From: Flavobacterium channae
Lineage (GTDB): Bacteria; Bacteroidota; Bacteroidia; Flavobacteriales; Flavobacteriaceae
DNA: 64,000 bases
Reading direction: 5' to 3'
NCBI RefSeq assembly: GCF_021172165.1
Contig: NZ_CP089096.1
Span: 1,054,001-1,118,000, forward strand
Part shown: one piece after another, positions 46,795-54,682 of the stretch
Layout: each line of letters starts with the position of its first letter
Numbering within the stretch: the first letter of the stretch is position 1
Position numbers and translations under genes: made by a program
Notes under the pieces: generated by a model
The model's database searches: none
The model's input: only the letters and a program-made list of their open reading frames with translations
What the model was told of the DNA's origin: nothing

Positions 46795-47154
46795 CTATTT
46801 CTTTTTTTCGATTAATGCTAAAATTTCACGGAGTTCATCAGCTGAAATTTTTTCTTCTTCAGCGAAATAAGAAACTAAATTTTTGTACGAACTATTAAAA
46901 TAATTTTCAATAGCTGTATTCATAAAGGTTTTACGGTAATCTTCAATTTTTACAATAGGATAATATTGGTGGGTTTTTCCATATGCATTGTATCCTACAT
47001 ACCCTTTTTCTTCAAGATTACGTACAATCGTAGATAATGTATTGTAATGAGGTTTATCTTCTGTTATTTCTTCCATGATGTCTTTTACAAAAGCTTTTTT
47101 AAGCTTCCATAAAATATGCATGATTTCTTCTTCTTTATTGGTTAGTTTTTGCAT
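46795..47154 (-). CDS. BlaI/MecI/CopY-family transcriptional repressor
   Basis: A 119-residue winged-helix repressor from the ATG at 47154: MQKLTNKEEEIMHILWKLKKAFVKDIMEEI, then HYNTLSTIVRNLEEKGYVGYNAYGKTHQYYPIV, then a helical dimerisation part. The frame extends upstream to 47193, but those codons are translated from a dispersed repeat and are rejected. In BlaI systems the partner M56 protease cleaves the repressor upon signal. The two genes are separated by one base. Its promoter carries three regularly spaced palindromes. Confidence 0.93.
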   Translation of the reverse strand: MQKLTNKEEEIMHILWKLKKAFVKDIMEEITEDKPHYNTLSTIVRNLEEKGYVGYNAYGKTHQYYPIVKIEDYRKTFMNTAIENYFNSSYKNLVSYFAEEEKISADELREILALIEKKK

Positions 47155-47166
47155 AATCTTAAGTTT

Positions 47167-47190
47167 TGTCATTCTGAGCTTGTCGAAGAA
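47167..47190. repeat. Dispersed repeat of the TTCGACAAGCTCAG type in the blaI leader
   Basis: The top strand reads TGTCATTCTGAGC then TTGTCGAAGAA. I know this sequence, and its reverse complement with TTCGACAAGCTCAG, as a recurrent intergenic element in many Bacteroidetes and other genomes. Only one copy is seen in this window. It lies between the -7 box and the blaI start and has produced a spurious FFDKLRMT extension of the reading frame. Confidence 0.6.
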
Positions 47191-47255
47191 CAAAACTATA
47201 ACTAAATTTTTAGTTTTACAACTGTTTTTATAGTTATTTAACTAAATTTTTAGTT
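47191..47255 (-). promoter_or_regulatory. blaI-like promoter with three palindromic sites
   Basis: On the minus strand TTG (47221-47219), 20-base spacer, TAGTTTTG (47198-47191) makes a good promoter. Three 16-base AACT-N8-AGTT palindromes lie at 47200-47215, 47220-47235 and 47240-47255; the outer two are identical (AACTAAATTTTTAGTT). Start-to-start spacing is exactly 20 bases. The first fills the promoter spacer and the second covers the -33 element, as expected for repressor sites. Confidence 0.75.
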
Positions 47256-48482
47256 TTATATATTGTGAGGAGGTTCTTTTTTTACCAATCTACTTGTCCA
47301 AATGAAAAGTACAACGCCAATAATTCCTAGTGTTCCCATAAAAAACCAATTGTGTTTATAGCTAAATAAATCAATCATTTCCATTCCGGCTTCGGCACTT
47401 AAAATATGAGCGGTACTATAACACATGGTAAAAATTGCCATATAACGACCTTCATGACCTTTTGGAGCTCTACTCATGGCAAAGGAGTTGGAAAAAGGGA
47501 AAGCAAACATTTCAGCAAACGTCATGAATAACATCATGATGATTAAAATTCCTGCCCATTGATTTATTAGAAGTAAATACATGCTAATTGCCATAGCCAA
47601 ACAACCAAAAGTGATGACTTTTAATTTGTCTATTTTATTACGTTCGATATAACTAACAATTGGCATTTCTAAAAAGAAAACTAAAACACCATTAAGTGTT
47701 AAAAGTAAACCGGTTTGAAATTCACTTAGGTTGAACTGTTCTTTGTGATATAGCGGAATAGTGGTGAATAATTGGAAAAATAAAACACCGGTTATTATAG
47801 TTCCACTTAAAAATATCCAGAATGGTTTGTCTTTAAAAACAGAATGTGTAAGTATTTCTCCGGGATGTTCTTTATCAGTATATTTTGATTTCTTTTTCTC
47901 TTTAACTAAAATCCAAAATATTGATATAGCCAAAATACATGTTGCTCCATCAACCCAAAACAAACCTTTGTAACCAACGGTCATAATTAGTAAACCACCA
48001 AGAGCTGGTCCAGCAGCAAATCCTAAATTAATTGCTAAACGTACTAAAGTTAATGCGCGTGTTCTATTTTCGGGTTTTGCATAAGCACCAAGCGATACAA
48101 ACATAGCGGGTCTGAACATATCGGCAATAACCATAATACAAAACATAGCAACTACTAAACCTTCAAAAGTTTTGACAAATTGTAAACCAAAAAATGCCAA
48201 ACCGCTCGAAAGCAAACTGAAAATCATGATTTTATAAAATCCAATCTTATCTGATAATTTTCCTCCTAACCAAGAGCCAATAATGGAACCTAATCCAAAA
48301 CTTATTAAAACCCATTTAACTTGATCGTAGGTAAAATGCAAATCTTCTCTCAAATACTTAGATAAGAAAGGAAGTACCATTGTTCCTGCTCTGTTTATAA
48401 ATGTAATTAGGGTAAGTATCCAAATTTCACGAGAAAATCCTCTGAAATTATCGATGTATTTGTTAAATGCGCGTTGTAACAT
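47256..48482 (-). CDS. MFS transporter
   Basis: A 408-residue major facilitator with twelve membrane helices, from the ATG at 48482 (MLQRAFNKYIDNFRGFSREI); a GTG at 48500 would add six residues. The loop 2-3 signature is GSWLGGKLSDKIGFYK, and the repeat in the second half includes NGVLVFFLEMPIVSYIERNK. It resembles drug/metabolite exporters of the DHA1 type (YdeE/MdtH-like); substrate unknown. Its stop lies next to the third palindrome of the blaI promoter, so the intergenic gap is short. Confidence 0.9.
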   Translation of the reverse strand: MLQRAFNKYIDNFRGFSREIWILTLITFINRAGTMVLPFLSKYLREDLHFTYDQVKWVLISFGLGSIIGSWLGGKLSDKIGFYKIMIFSLLSSGLAFFGLQFVKTFEGLVVAMFCIMVIADMFRPAMFVSLGAYAKPENRTRALTLVRLAINLGFAAGPALGGLLIMTVGYKGLFWVDGATCILAISIFWILVKEKKKSKYTDKEHPGEILTHSVFKDKPFWIFLSGTIITGVLFFQLFTTIPLYHKEQFNLSEFQTGLLLTLNGVLVFFLEMPIVSYIERNKIDKLKVITFGCLAMAISMYLLLINQWAGILIIMMLFMTFAEMFAFPFSNSFAMSRAPKGHEGRYMAIFTMCYSTAHILSAEAGMEMIDLFSYKHNWFFMGTLGIIGVVLFIWTSRLVKKEPPHNI

Positions 48483-48544
48483 ACTTTGATTTGTATTCAC
48501 AAATTTACGAAAGGTGTATCGATTTAAATGTTATAAAAATTATA

Positions 48545-48552
48545 TATTTTTG
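48545..48552 (+). promoter_or_regulatory. Candidate -7 box of the DUF1684 gene
   Basis: TATTTTTG matches TAnnTTTG, 15 bases before the ATG at 48567. The -33 region has no TTG. Confidence 0.4.
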
Positions 48553-48566
48553 TAAAAAACCAATCT

Positions 48567-49157
48567 ATGAAAAAGCTACTTATTTTCCTTTTTTGTTCGG
48601 TAGTTGCATTTGCTCAAAAAGACTTAAGTGCTTCCGAAAAATTTCAAACCGAATTAAATCAGAGTTTTTCAGATTCACTAAAAAGTCCATTAACGAAAGA
48701 AGATTTACAACATTTTAAAGGATTGGATTTTTTTTCACTAAATGAAAAATATATTGTAGAAGCCAAATTTGTTAGAACTAAAAAAGAAAAGGCTTTTGCA
48801 ATGAAAACAACAACTTCACGAACTCCTTTGTATGTAAAATATGGAGAACTACATTTTACAATTGATGAAAAAGAGTTTAAATTAAACGTGTATCAGAATA
48901 TTGATTTATCAAAGAAACCCGGATATGCAGATTATTTGTTCTTACCCTTTTCTGATTTAACTTGTGGAAAAGAAAGTTACATTGGCGGACGTTATGTTGA
49001 CATGAGAATGCAAAAAGGTAAAACCTGGACAATTGATTTTAATAAAGCCTATAATCCCTATTGTGCTTATAATTATAAATATTCATGTCCGATTGTTCCT
49101 TTAGAAAACGATTTGGATATCGAAATTTTAGCAGGTGTAAAAAAGTATCATGACTAA
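48567..49157 (+). CDS. Exported DUF1684 family protein
   Basis: A 196-residue protein with signal peptide MKKLLIFLFCSVVAFAQ. Family segments: FKGLDFFSLNEKYIVEAKFVRT, YVKYGELHFTIDEKEFKLNVYQ, YLFLPFSDLTCGKESYIGGRYVDM and DFNKAYNPYCAYNYKYSCPIVPLEN. The aromatic-rich C-terminal NPYCAYN..YSCP motif is diagnostic. The function of DUF1684 is not established. It overlaps the TatD gene by eight bases and is therefore translationally coupled to it. Confidence 0.9.
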   Translation: MKKLLIFLFCSVVAFAQKDLSASEKFQTELNQSFSDSLKSPLTKEDLQHFKGLDFFSLNEKYIVEAKFVRTKKEKAFAMKTTTSRTPLYVKYGELHFTIDEKEFKLNVYQNIDLSKKPGYADYLFLPFSDLTCGKESYIGGRYVDMRMQKGKTWTIDFNKAYNPYCAYNYKYSCPIVPLENDLDIEILAGVKKYHD

Positions 49158-49797
49158 GTTTATCAATTTGCATACGCACAAATTTTCAAACCTTGCAGAT
49201 GTAATTGAGGTTGTGAATCAATACCCATGGGAATTTGATGCTGGTATTCCTAATTATTCAATAGGGATTCATCCTTGGTATATCGATGAAAATCGTTTGG
49301 AATCTGATTTGGAAATGATCAAACAAAAACTGCAATTAAGCGAATGTTTGGCACTTGGTGAATGTGGTTTGGATAAACGAATAGAAATTCCGTTAGAAGT
49401 ACAAATTTCGGTTTTTAAAAAGCAATTAGATATTGTAAAACAAACAAATAAACCCATTGTGTTGCATTGTGTTGCGGCTTATGATGAAGTTGTAGCAATT
49501 AAAAAAGAAATGAAAATTGAGAACCCAATGATAATTCATGGATTTTCTAAAAATGAACAAGTGGCAAAATCACTTTTAAATAATGGTTTTTATCTTTCGT
49601 TTGGAAAATACTTACTTCGTAATCCAGATTTAGAAAAAGTATTTACCTTTGCACCCGAAAATCAAATTTTATTAGAAACGGATACAATTGAAGAATCGAT
49701 TTATCAAGTATATGAAAAAGCAGCTTCGATAAAACAAATTTCAGTTGAGAAAATGAAAACAATCGTTTTTACTAATTATTTAAAAATTTTCAGTTAA
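49150..49797 (+). CDS. TatD family hydrolase
   Basis: A 215-residue metal-dependent hydrolase. The first metal motif is degenerate (FINLHTHKF), followed by IGIHPWYI, ALGECGLDKR, VLHCVAAYDEV, MIIHGFSKNEQ and LLETDTIEESI. It is somewhat shorter than the E. coli TatD nuclease (260 residues). TatD proteins are 3'-5' exonucleases, but this shortened Bacteroidetes subfamily has not been tested as far as I know. It overlaps DUF1684 by eight bases and precedes tcdA by 23 bases. Confidence 0.88.
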   Translation: MTKFINLHTHKFSNLADVIEVVNQYPWEFDAGIPNYSIGIHPWYIDENRLESDLEMIKQKLQLSECLALGECGLDKRIEIPLEVQISVFKKQLDIVKQTNKPIVLHCVAAYDEVVAIKKEMKIENPMIIHGFSKNEQVAKSLLNNGFYLSFGKYLLRNPDLEKVFTFAPENQILLETDTIEESIYQVYEKAASIKQISVEKMKTIVFTNYLKIFS

Positions 49798-49820
49798 ACA
49801 ATTTAACGATTCAAGATATT

Positions 49821-50546
49821 ATGGCAAAGTGGAAAGAAAGAGCGGTTTTATTATTTAAAGAGGAAGGAATTCAAAAACTAGAAAATGCAAATGTTTTAGT
49901 TGTTGGATTAGGTGGAGTAGGGAGTTTTGCTGCCGAGTTTTTAGCACGTGCTGGAGTAGGAAATATGACAATTGTTGATGGTGATGTTGTAGATATTACA
50001 AATATTAATCGTCAATTACCAGCATTGCATAGCACTGTTGGTGAACCAAAAGTAAAGATTGTTGGTGATCGTTTAATGGATATTAATCCAGATTTGAAAT
50101 TAACAAGAATTGAAGAGTTTTTATCGCCTGAACGTGCATTTGAATTGGTTACACCAGAATTTGATTATGTCTTGGATTGTATTGATAGTTTAACGCCAAA
50201 AATCAATTTGATAGTTGCATGTAAACGTAAAAAAGTAAAAGTTATCAGTAACATGGGAGCTGGTGGAAAATTCGAAGCTGAAAAAGTTAGAGTTAGAGAT
50301 ATCAGTAAAACTGATTATTGTCCGTTAGCAAAGCAAGTTAGAAAACGTTTAAAATCGGAAGGAATTTCAAGTGGTGTTAAAGTTGTTTACTCTTTTGAAA
50401 GACCCGATTATGATAGTGTAAAAATGACCGATGGTTCTAACTTTAAAAAATCATTTTATGGAACCAATAGTTGGATGCCTGCTCTTTTTGGATTGCATGC
50501 AGCAGAAACAGTAGTGAAGCATTTAATAGGTAAAGTGAAAAAATAA
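49821..50546 (+). CDS. tcdA: tRNA threonylcarbamoyladenosine dehydratase
   Basis: TcdA (CsdL) uses ATP to cyclise the t6A37 modification of tRNA to ct6A. The 241-residue protein is an E1-like enzyme: VLVVGLGGVGSFAAEFLARAG, IVDGDVVDITNINRQLPAL, YVLDCIDSLTPKINLI and ISNMGAGGKFEAEKVRVRDISKTDYCPLAKQVRKRL. The usual length is about 270, so it is slightly short at the C terminus. It ends a three-gene run with DUF1684 and TatD, closed by a terminator. Confidence 0.93.
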   Translation: MAKWKERAVLLFKEEGIQKLENANVLVVGLGGVGSFAAEFLARAGVGNMTIVDGDVVDITNINRQLPALHSTVGEPKVKIVGDRLMDINPDLKLTRIEEFLSPERAFELVTPEFDYVLDCIDSLTPKINLIVACKRKKVKVISNMGAGGKFEAEKVRVRDISKTDYCPLAKQVRKRLKSEGISSGVKVVYSFERPDYDSVKMTDGSNFKKSFYGTNSWMPALFGLHAAETVVKHLIGKVKK

Positions 50547-50550
50547 TAAA

Positions 50551-50582
50551 AAATCCCAACATTTAATTGTTGGGATTTTTTA
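50551..50582. terminator. Terminator shared by tcdA and the converging GyrI-like gene
   Basis: AAATCCCAACA (50551-50561) and TGTTGGGATTT (50568-50578), loop of six, followed by T run; the last bases lie within the stop region of the opposing gene. Confidence 0.85.
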
Positions 50583-51599
50583 TTCTGTTGGTGTTGTATT
50601 TTCGGTTGGAGTAGCAGCACCTTCTTCTGTAGTTTCTGTTTTAGGTTTAGGAACATAAATACGTTTTTTAACAGGAATATAGATTTCAGTAATCCATTTA
50701 GAAGGTTTACGTTCTTTCGGTAAACTTACTTTATAAATTTCAATATTCGTTGCTTCTAAATCCTCAACTAATTTTTTTGATTTAATGTAATTTAAGGTTT
50801 TATCCCAAGCTTCCTGACTGTGAGAATAATCTCCAGTTAAAGTAGTTTTTACAGCTAAAAATTCATCAAAATGTCCTCCTGAAATTTCACTACCAGGTGT
50901 TGTTAGAATTTCTTCTTCCACAGGAACACACATAGAAAATATAGTTGTCTTTGTCTTTTTATCCCAAGTGTTGTAAGTAATAAAAGGCAATCCTGTGATT
51001 ATGATTTCATTCTTTTCAACAAACGACATCATATTTTGTAACATAGTTTTAGATACTTTCTGAAAATCGTCAAAAGAACAAGTGTCAATTTGCTGAATAT
51101 AGTTAGTAGCGTGTTTAGTTACTAATCCGTGAATTTTAATCTTATAAGTTGATAATTCTTTGACTAAATAATTATCAATGTTGTTTAATCCTTTTTCTAA
51201 TTTATTTCCAAGTACATTATTAACGCCACCTTTTAAAACGCTTAAAAGTTTTAAATTGAAATCTAATTTTCCTGTTAATTCCCAAGTAATCAGAGCACCA
51301 TTTTTTGTTTTTTGAAAACGCATTATGGATGCATTTTTTTTACCAGAAACAGTTATGTCTTGTATAATGGTATCACTTGGAACTAATTTCTTATTTGAAA
51401 AATTAGAATTGTCTTTATCCCAAGGATTCCAATCGATTAAAGAAGTGCTATCGGAAACGAAATTATAAACAATGTCCTTTGAAATTTTAATTTCTTTAGA
51501 ACGTACTACTTTGTATTCGCTCTGCTGGGTAGCAACGAATACTAAAAATGCTACGCTAAATAGCAGTAATAATAGTAGTATGTATTTTAAAATTCTCAT
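50580..51599 (-). CDS. Membrane-anchored SRPBCC / GyrI-like effector-binding protein
   Basis: A 339-residue protein with an N-terminal membrane anchor (MRILKYILLLLLLFSVAFLVFVA). Residues about 35-190 look like a SRPBCC (START-like) domain: YNFVSDSTSLIDWNPWDKDN and ITWELTGKLDFNLK. Residues about 195-310 resemble a GyrI/AraC effector-binding domain: FITYNTWDKKTKTTIFSMCVPVEEEI and EIYKVSLPKERKPSKWITEIYIPVKKRI. The C-terminal tail is rich in Thr, Glu and Pro. Such proteins bind small hydrophobic ligands; the ligand is unknown. Confidence 0.82.
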   Translation of the reverse strand: MRILKYILLLLLLFSVAFLVFVATQQSEYKVVRSKEIKISKDIVYNFVSDSTSLIDWNPWDKDNSNFSNKKLVPSDTIIQDITVSGKKNASIMRFQKTKNGALITWELTGKLDFNLKLLSVLKGGVNNVLGNKLEKGLNNIDNYLVKELSTYKIKIHGLVTKHATNYIQQIDTCSFDDFQKVSKTMLQNMMSFVEKNEIIITGLPFITYNTWDKKTKTTIFSMCVPVEEEILTTPGSEISGGHFDEFLAVKTTLTGDYSHSQEAWDKTLNYIKSKKLVEDLEATNIEIYKVSLPKERKPSKWITEIYIPVKKRIYVPKPKTETTEEGAATPTENTTPTE

Positions 51600-51633
51600 T
51601 GAGGCGTGAGTTTGTTTTTCAAAAGTAAGAAAA

Positions 51634-51822
51634 TTAATCTTTCATTACTATTTTTATTAAGAACAGTAATCCGATGAAAATTAAAAATCCAATTAAAATC
51701 CAATAGGTTCCTTTGTAGAATGGTTTTAATGCTTTTAAATCTTTACGATAAACAATTACCATTGTTGTAACAAATGCAATTAAAAAGAAAATAGCAAAGT
51801 AGATTTGACCTGTTGAAAACAT
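51634..51822 (-). CDS. Small membrane protein with two hydrophobic segments
   Basis: A 62-residue protein with segments at about 5-23 (IYFAIFFLIAFVTTMVIV) and 40-58 (WILIGFLIFIGLLFLI) separated by a basic loop (YRKDLKALKPFYKG). Conserved in composition with small proteins I have seen in Flavobacteria, but no function is known to me. It lies upstream of the GyrI-like gene by 34 bases in the same direction and divergently from the MazG-like gene. Confidence 0.72.
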   Translation of the reverse strand: MFSTGQIYFAIFFLIAFVTTMVIVYRKDLKALKPFYKGTYWILIGFLIFIGLLFLIKIVMKD

Positions 51823-51897
51823 ATTGAAAATTTTTACAAAAGTAAGAATTTAATACTATCAAATTTTTTAATTTTAGTGAAATTTATAGAGAGAATT

Positions 51898-52281
51898 ATG
51901 CAAAAACAATTAAATGCTGTAAGGTTATTTCATGAAACCTATGGTTTAGGTGTTAGTGAAGAAATGAAAGCCGATTTAGGTGCTTTAAAAAATGAACTTC
52001 GTTTTAATTTAATGAAAGAAGAAAACGAAGAATATTTAGAAGCAGTTCAAAATAATGATATTGTTGAAATTGCTGATGCACTTGGCGATATGTTGTATAT
52101 TTTATGCGGAACTATTTTAGAACATGGTTTACAACATAAAATAGAAGAAGTTTTTGACGAAATTCAACGTTCTAATATGAGTAAACTTGGTGAAGACGGA
52201 AAACCTATTTACCGCGAAGATGGTAAAGTAATGAAAGGTCCAAATTATTTTAAACCAAATTTCTCAGCAATTTTAAAATAA
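51898..52281 (+). CDS. MazG-like nucleotide pyrophosphohydrolase
   Basis: A 127-residue all-alpha NTP pyrophosphohydrolase. From the ATG at 51898 it starts MQKQLNAVRLFHETYGL; a GTG at 51877 would add seven codons. The metal-binding Glu/Asp motifs KEENEEYLEAVQNNDIVEIADALGDMLYIL (EExxE, then EIADALGD) are complete. It belongs to the family of phosphoribosyl-ATP pyrophosphohydrolase-like proteins that may clean up abnormal nucleotides. Monocistronic, followed by a strong terminator. Confidence 0.88.
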   Translation: MQKQLNAVRLFHETYGLGVSEEMKADLGALKNELRFNLMKEENEEYLEAVQNNDIVEIADALGDMLYILCGTILEHGLQHKIEEVFDEIQRSNMSKLGEDGKPIYREDGKVMKGPNYFKPNFSAILK

Positions 52282-52282
52282 C

Positions 52283-52316
52283 AAAAAAGCGATTTCAATT
52301 TGAAATCGCTTTTTTG
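52283..52316. terminator. Terminator between the MazG-like and ilvE genes
   Basis: Near-perfect 33-base palindrome: AAAAAAGCGATTTCA and TGAAATCGCTTTTTT around a three-base loop. Converging genes on both sides, so it probably works in both directions. Confidence 0.9.
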
Positions 52317-52337
52317 TTTATAATTTTTACATTCAAA

Positions 52338-53405
52338 TTATATTTTTACTGTCCAACCAAAAGTGTCTTCAGCTAATTTGTATTGAATGTTAGTAAGTTT
52401 CTCTTTAATGTCTAATGCCATTGAGTTTTCTAATTTTGGTAATTCAAAATACTCACCTAAATATGAAAATCCTACAATTGGATTAATAACTGCTGCTGTT
52501 CCAGCTCCAAAAATTTCTTTTAAAGAACCATCTTTTGCAGCTGCTACTAACTCAGCAACTAAAACAGAACGAACTTCTACATTGATATTTTCTCTTTTTG
52601 CTAATTCAATAACGCTTTTACGAGTAACACCATCTAAAATTCTTTCGCTAGTAGGAGCCGTGTATAAAGTATCATTAATTCTAAAGAAAACATTCATAGT
52701 TCCTGCTTCTTCTAATTTAGTATGTGTAGCATCATCTGTCCAAATGATTTGTTGAAAACCTTGCTCGTTAGCCAATTTAGTTGGGTAAAATTGCGCAGAA
52801 TAATTACCGGCTGCTTTAGCTGCTCCGATTCCTCCATTTGCTGCTCTACTATAATGTTCAGCGATAAGTACTTTAACTTCTCCAGAATAATAAGCTCTTG
52901 CTGGAGATAAAATAATCATAAAACGATATTCTTGAGATGGTGCTGCAATTACTCCATGACCAGTAGCAATCATAAAAGGACGGATGTATAACGTATTTCC
53001 TTTTCCTTTTTTAACCCATTCTTTTTCAATTTCTAATAAACGGTGTAATCCTCCTAAAAAGACATCTTCAGGAACTTCTGGCATTGCCATTCTCACAGCA
53101 CTTTTGTTGAAACGATCAAAATTTTGATCTGGTCTAAATAACCAAACATCATCTTGCTCGTCTTTGTAAGCTTTCATTCCTTCAAAAATAGCTTGTCCGT
53201 AATGAAAAACTCTAGCCGATGGTTCTATAGAAAAAGGAGCATAAGGTTCAATAACAGGTTTTTGCCAAGCACCATTAACATAATCACACACTAACATATG
53301 ATCTGTAAAAACATTACCAAAGGTTAAGTTTTCAAAATCTACTTGATTGATTTTTGATACTGGAGCCGAAATAATTTCAATTTCGTTTAAAGTTTTTAAT
53401 TCCAT
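52338..53405 (-). CDS. ilvE: Branched-chain amino acid aminotransferase
   Basis: A 355-residue PLP enzyme (fold type IV) that interconverts branched-chain amino acids and their 2-oxo acids. Landmarks: FHYGQAIFEGMKAYKDEQ, LYIRPFMIATG, the PLP lysine in KAAGNYSAQFYP, EAGTMNVFFRI, and SERILDGVTRKSVIELAK. The length matches the eukaryote-like group that Bacteroidetes share. Promoter region upstream has TAAATTTG at 53482-53475 on the minus strand, about 70 bases before the ATG. Confidence 0.94.
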   Translation of the reverse strand: MELKTLNEIEIISAPVSKINQVDFENLTFGNVFTDHMLVCDYVNGAWQKPVIEPYAPFSIEPSARVFHYGQAIFEGMKAYKDEQDDVWLFRPDQNFDRFNKSAVRMAMPEVPEDVFLGGLHRLLEIEKEWVKKGKGNTLYIRPFMIATGHGVIAAPSQEYRFMIILSPARAYYSGEVKVLIAEHYSRAANGGIGAAKAAGNYSAQFYPTKLANEQGFQQIIWTDDATHTKLEEAGTMNVFFRINDTLYTAPTSERILDGVTRKSVIELAKRENINVEVRSVLVAELVAAAKDGSLKEIFGAGTAAVINPIVGFSYLGEYFELPKLENSMALDIKEKLTNIQYKLAEDTFGWTVKI

Positions 53406-53673
53406 TTAGGTCAAACTGTTATTTGTTAAGCTTTTATTTTTCGTAAAAAAAACCTCTTTTTCCTGTGTTTTTTGCAAATTTAATAAAAAATAGCCTTTCT
53501 TCTTATGTTTTACAAAATAATTATTAACATGTAATTTAATTACAAACCATTGATTTTATTATTACTAATTGTTATTTTTAAAACTTTATAACAAAAAAAT
53601 GTTCTAATTATTACTTTTATGTTTGGTTATTCTGATTAGAAAATTTGTTTAAATTTGTCGCAAACTATAAATC
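53406..53673. promoter_or_regulatory. Divergent intergenic region between ilvE and the DUF4920 gene
   Basis: This 268-base gap is very AT-rich and contains no reading frame of interest. Two -7 matches are visible: TAAATTTG on the minus strand (53482-53475) for ilvE, and TAAATTTG on the plus strand (53650-53657) for DUF4920, with TTTG at 53622-53625, 24 bases further up. Between them I see no palindrome or RNA structure. Confidence 0.45.
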
Positions 53674-54174
53674 ATGAAAAAAATACAATTTATTTTAGCT
53701 ATTCTAGCAATTTTATCTACATTTCAGGTAGAAGCACAAAAAACTACTAAACCTTCAGCTCAAAATGTATCGGGTTATGCTTCATTTGGAGAAAAGTTTG
53801 CAGTAGGAAAAGTTCTTTCTAAAGAAGAAATGTTGAAAAAGTATAAAAATCTTAAAAAAGGAGATTCTATACCAGTACAATTTAAAACAACTATCAATTC
53901 TGTTTGTAAGAAAAAAGGATGTTGGATGAAATTAGATTTAGGTAAAGGAGAATCATCTTTTGTGAAATTTAAAGATTACGGTTTTTTCGTTCCTTTAAAT
54001 TCTGATGGAAGTGAAGTTATTGTAAAAGGATATGCTTTTGTTGATGTAGTTACAGTTGATGAGCTAAAACATTATGCGAAAGATGCTGGAAAATCTAAAG
54101 ATGAAATTGCAAAAATTACGAAACCAGAAATTACATATTCATTTACTGCAACAGGTGTTTACATTAAAAAATAA
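53674..54174 (+). CDS. Exported DUF4920 family protein
   Basis: A 166-residue protein with signal peptide ending VEAQ (about residue 22). The mature part has GYASFGEKFAVGKVLSKEEML, the OB-like segment with VCKKKGCWMKLDLG, and FKDYGFFVPLNSDG; the last part, EITYSFTATGVYIKK, is typical. The CKKKGCWM pair could bind a metal or form a disulfide. It is followed three bases later by a lipoprotein gene with a heme-type motif. Function is not known; an electron-transfer or copper-related link would be inference from neighbours. Confidence 0.85.
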   Translation: MKKIQFILAILAILSTFQVEAQKTTKPSAQNVSGYASFGEKFAVGKVLSKEEMLKKYKNLKKGDSIPVQFKTTINSVCKKKGCWMKLDLGKGESSFVKFKDYGFFVPLNSDGSEVIVKGYAFVDVVTVDELKHYAKDAGKSKDEIAKITKPEITYSFTATGVYIKK

Positions 54175-54177
54175 AAA

Positions 54178-54642
54178 ATGAGATTACTTAAAATTACTTT
54201 TTTATTTGTTTTCGTTGGATTGATTTCTTGTCAAAAAGAGAAAAGTTCAGAAACATCTGAAGAAACCTCTGTTGAGAAAAAAACTGATTCTTCAAGTTCT
54301 AAAGAATTTGAGATGTACGAAATGTCAGAAATGGCTGCTTTAATGGAGCAAATGTATGTAGATAATCAGCGTTTGAAAGAAAGAATAATTGAAGGTGATA
54401 CGATTGGAAAATTTCCACAACACTTTATCAAAATTCATAAAGCAGTAATGACTGATGAACATGATAAAGATGCTTTTTTTGATGAGCAAGCGCAAAAATT
54501 CATAAAAGCGCAAGAGCTAATTTATAAAGATCCTAAAAATGCTAAAGAACATTTTAATAATGGAGTAGATGCTTGTATACAATGCCATCAAGTAAAATGT
54601 AGTGGTCCAATTCCTAGAATTAAAAAATTATATATTAAATAG
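54178..54642 (+). CDS. Lipoprotein with a C-terminal CxxCH (heme c type) motif
   Basis: A 154-residue protein with lipoprotein signal MRLLKITFLFVFVGLISC (Cys 18), then a Ser/Glu/Lys-rich linker (about 20-45) and a helical body (about 45-130). CIQCH at residues 133-137 is a c-type heme attachment motif, and a third cysteine follows at 141. The acidic helical body with a C-terminal CxxCH recalls monoheme cytochromes of the c' type, where the motif is also near the C-terminal end. The gene follows the DUF4920 gene by three bases. A terminator follows. Confidence 0.8.
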   Translation: MRLLKITFLFVFVGLISCQKEKSSETSEETSVEKKTDSSSSKEFEMYEMSEMAALMEQMYVDNQRLKERIIEGDTIGKFPQHFIKIHKAVMTDEHDKDAFFDEQAQKFIKAQELIYKDPKNAKEHFNNGVDACIQCHQVKCSGPIPRIKKLYIK

Positions 54643-54647
54643 AAATT

Positions 54648-54677
54648 AAAGGTTTAAAATTTTTTAAACCTTTTTTT
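54648..54677 (+). terminator. Terminator after the CxxCH lipoprotein gene
   Basis: AAAGGTTTAAA (54648-54658) pairs with TTTAAACCTTT (54663-54673), then T run. It ends only five bases before the mnmD ATG, so mnmD is either read through or begins with its own start inside the hairpin region. Confidence 0.75.
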
Positions 54678-54682
54678 ATGTT

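Noticed and set aside
47155..47193. FFDKLRMT extension of the blaI-like protein
   Set aside because: Translated dispersed repeat downstream of the promoter; family N terminus begins at 47154.
48467..48718. 83-codon open frame on the plus strand overlapping the MFS start and DUF1684
   Set aside because: It starts inside the MFS gene and reads the DUF1684 signal peptide in the wrong frame.
53406..53673. Possible small RNA or tRNA in the 268-base ilvE gap
   Set aside because: No cloverleaf, no GC-rich stems, only AT-rich sequence with promoter-like boxes.
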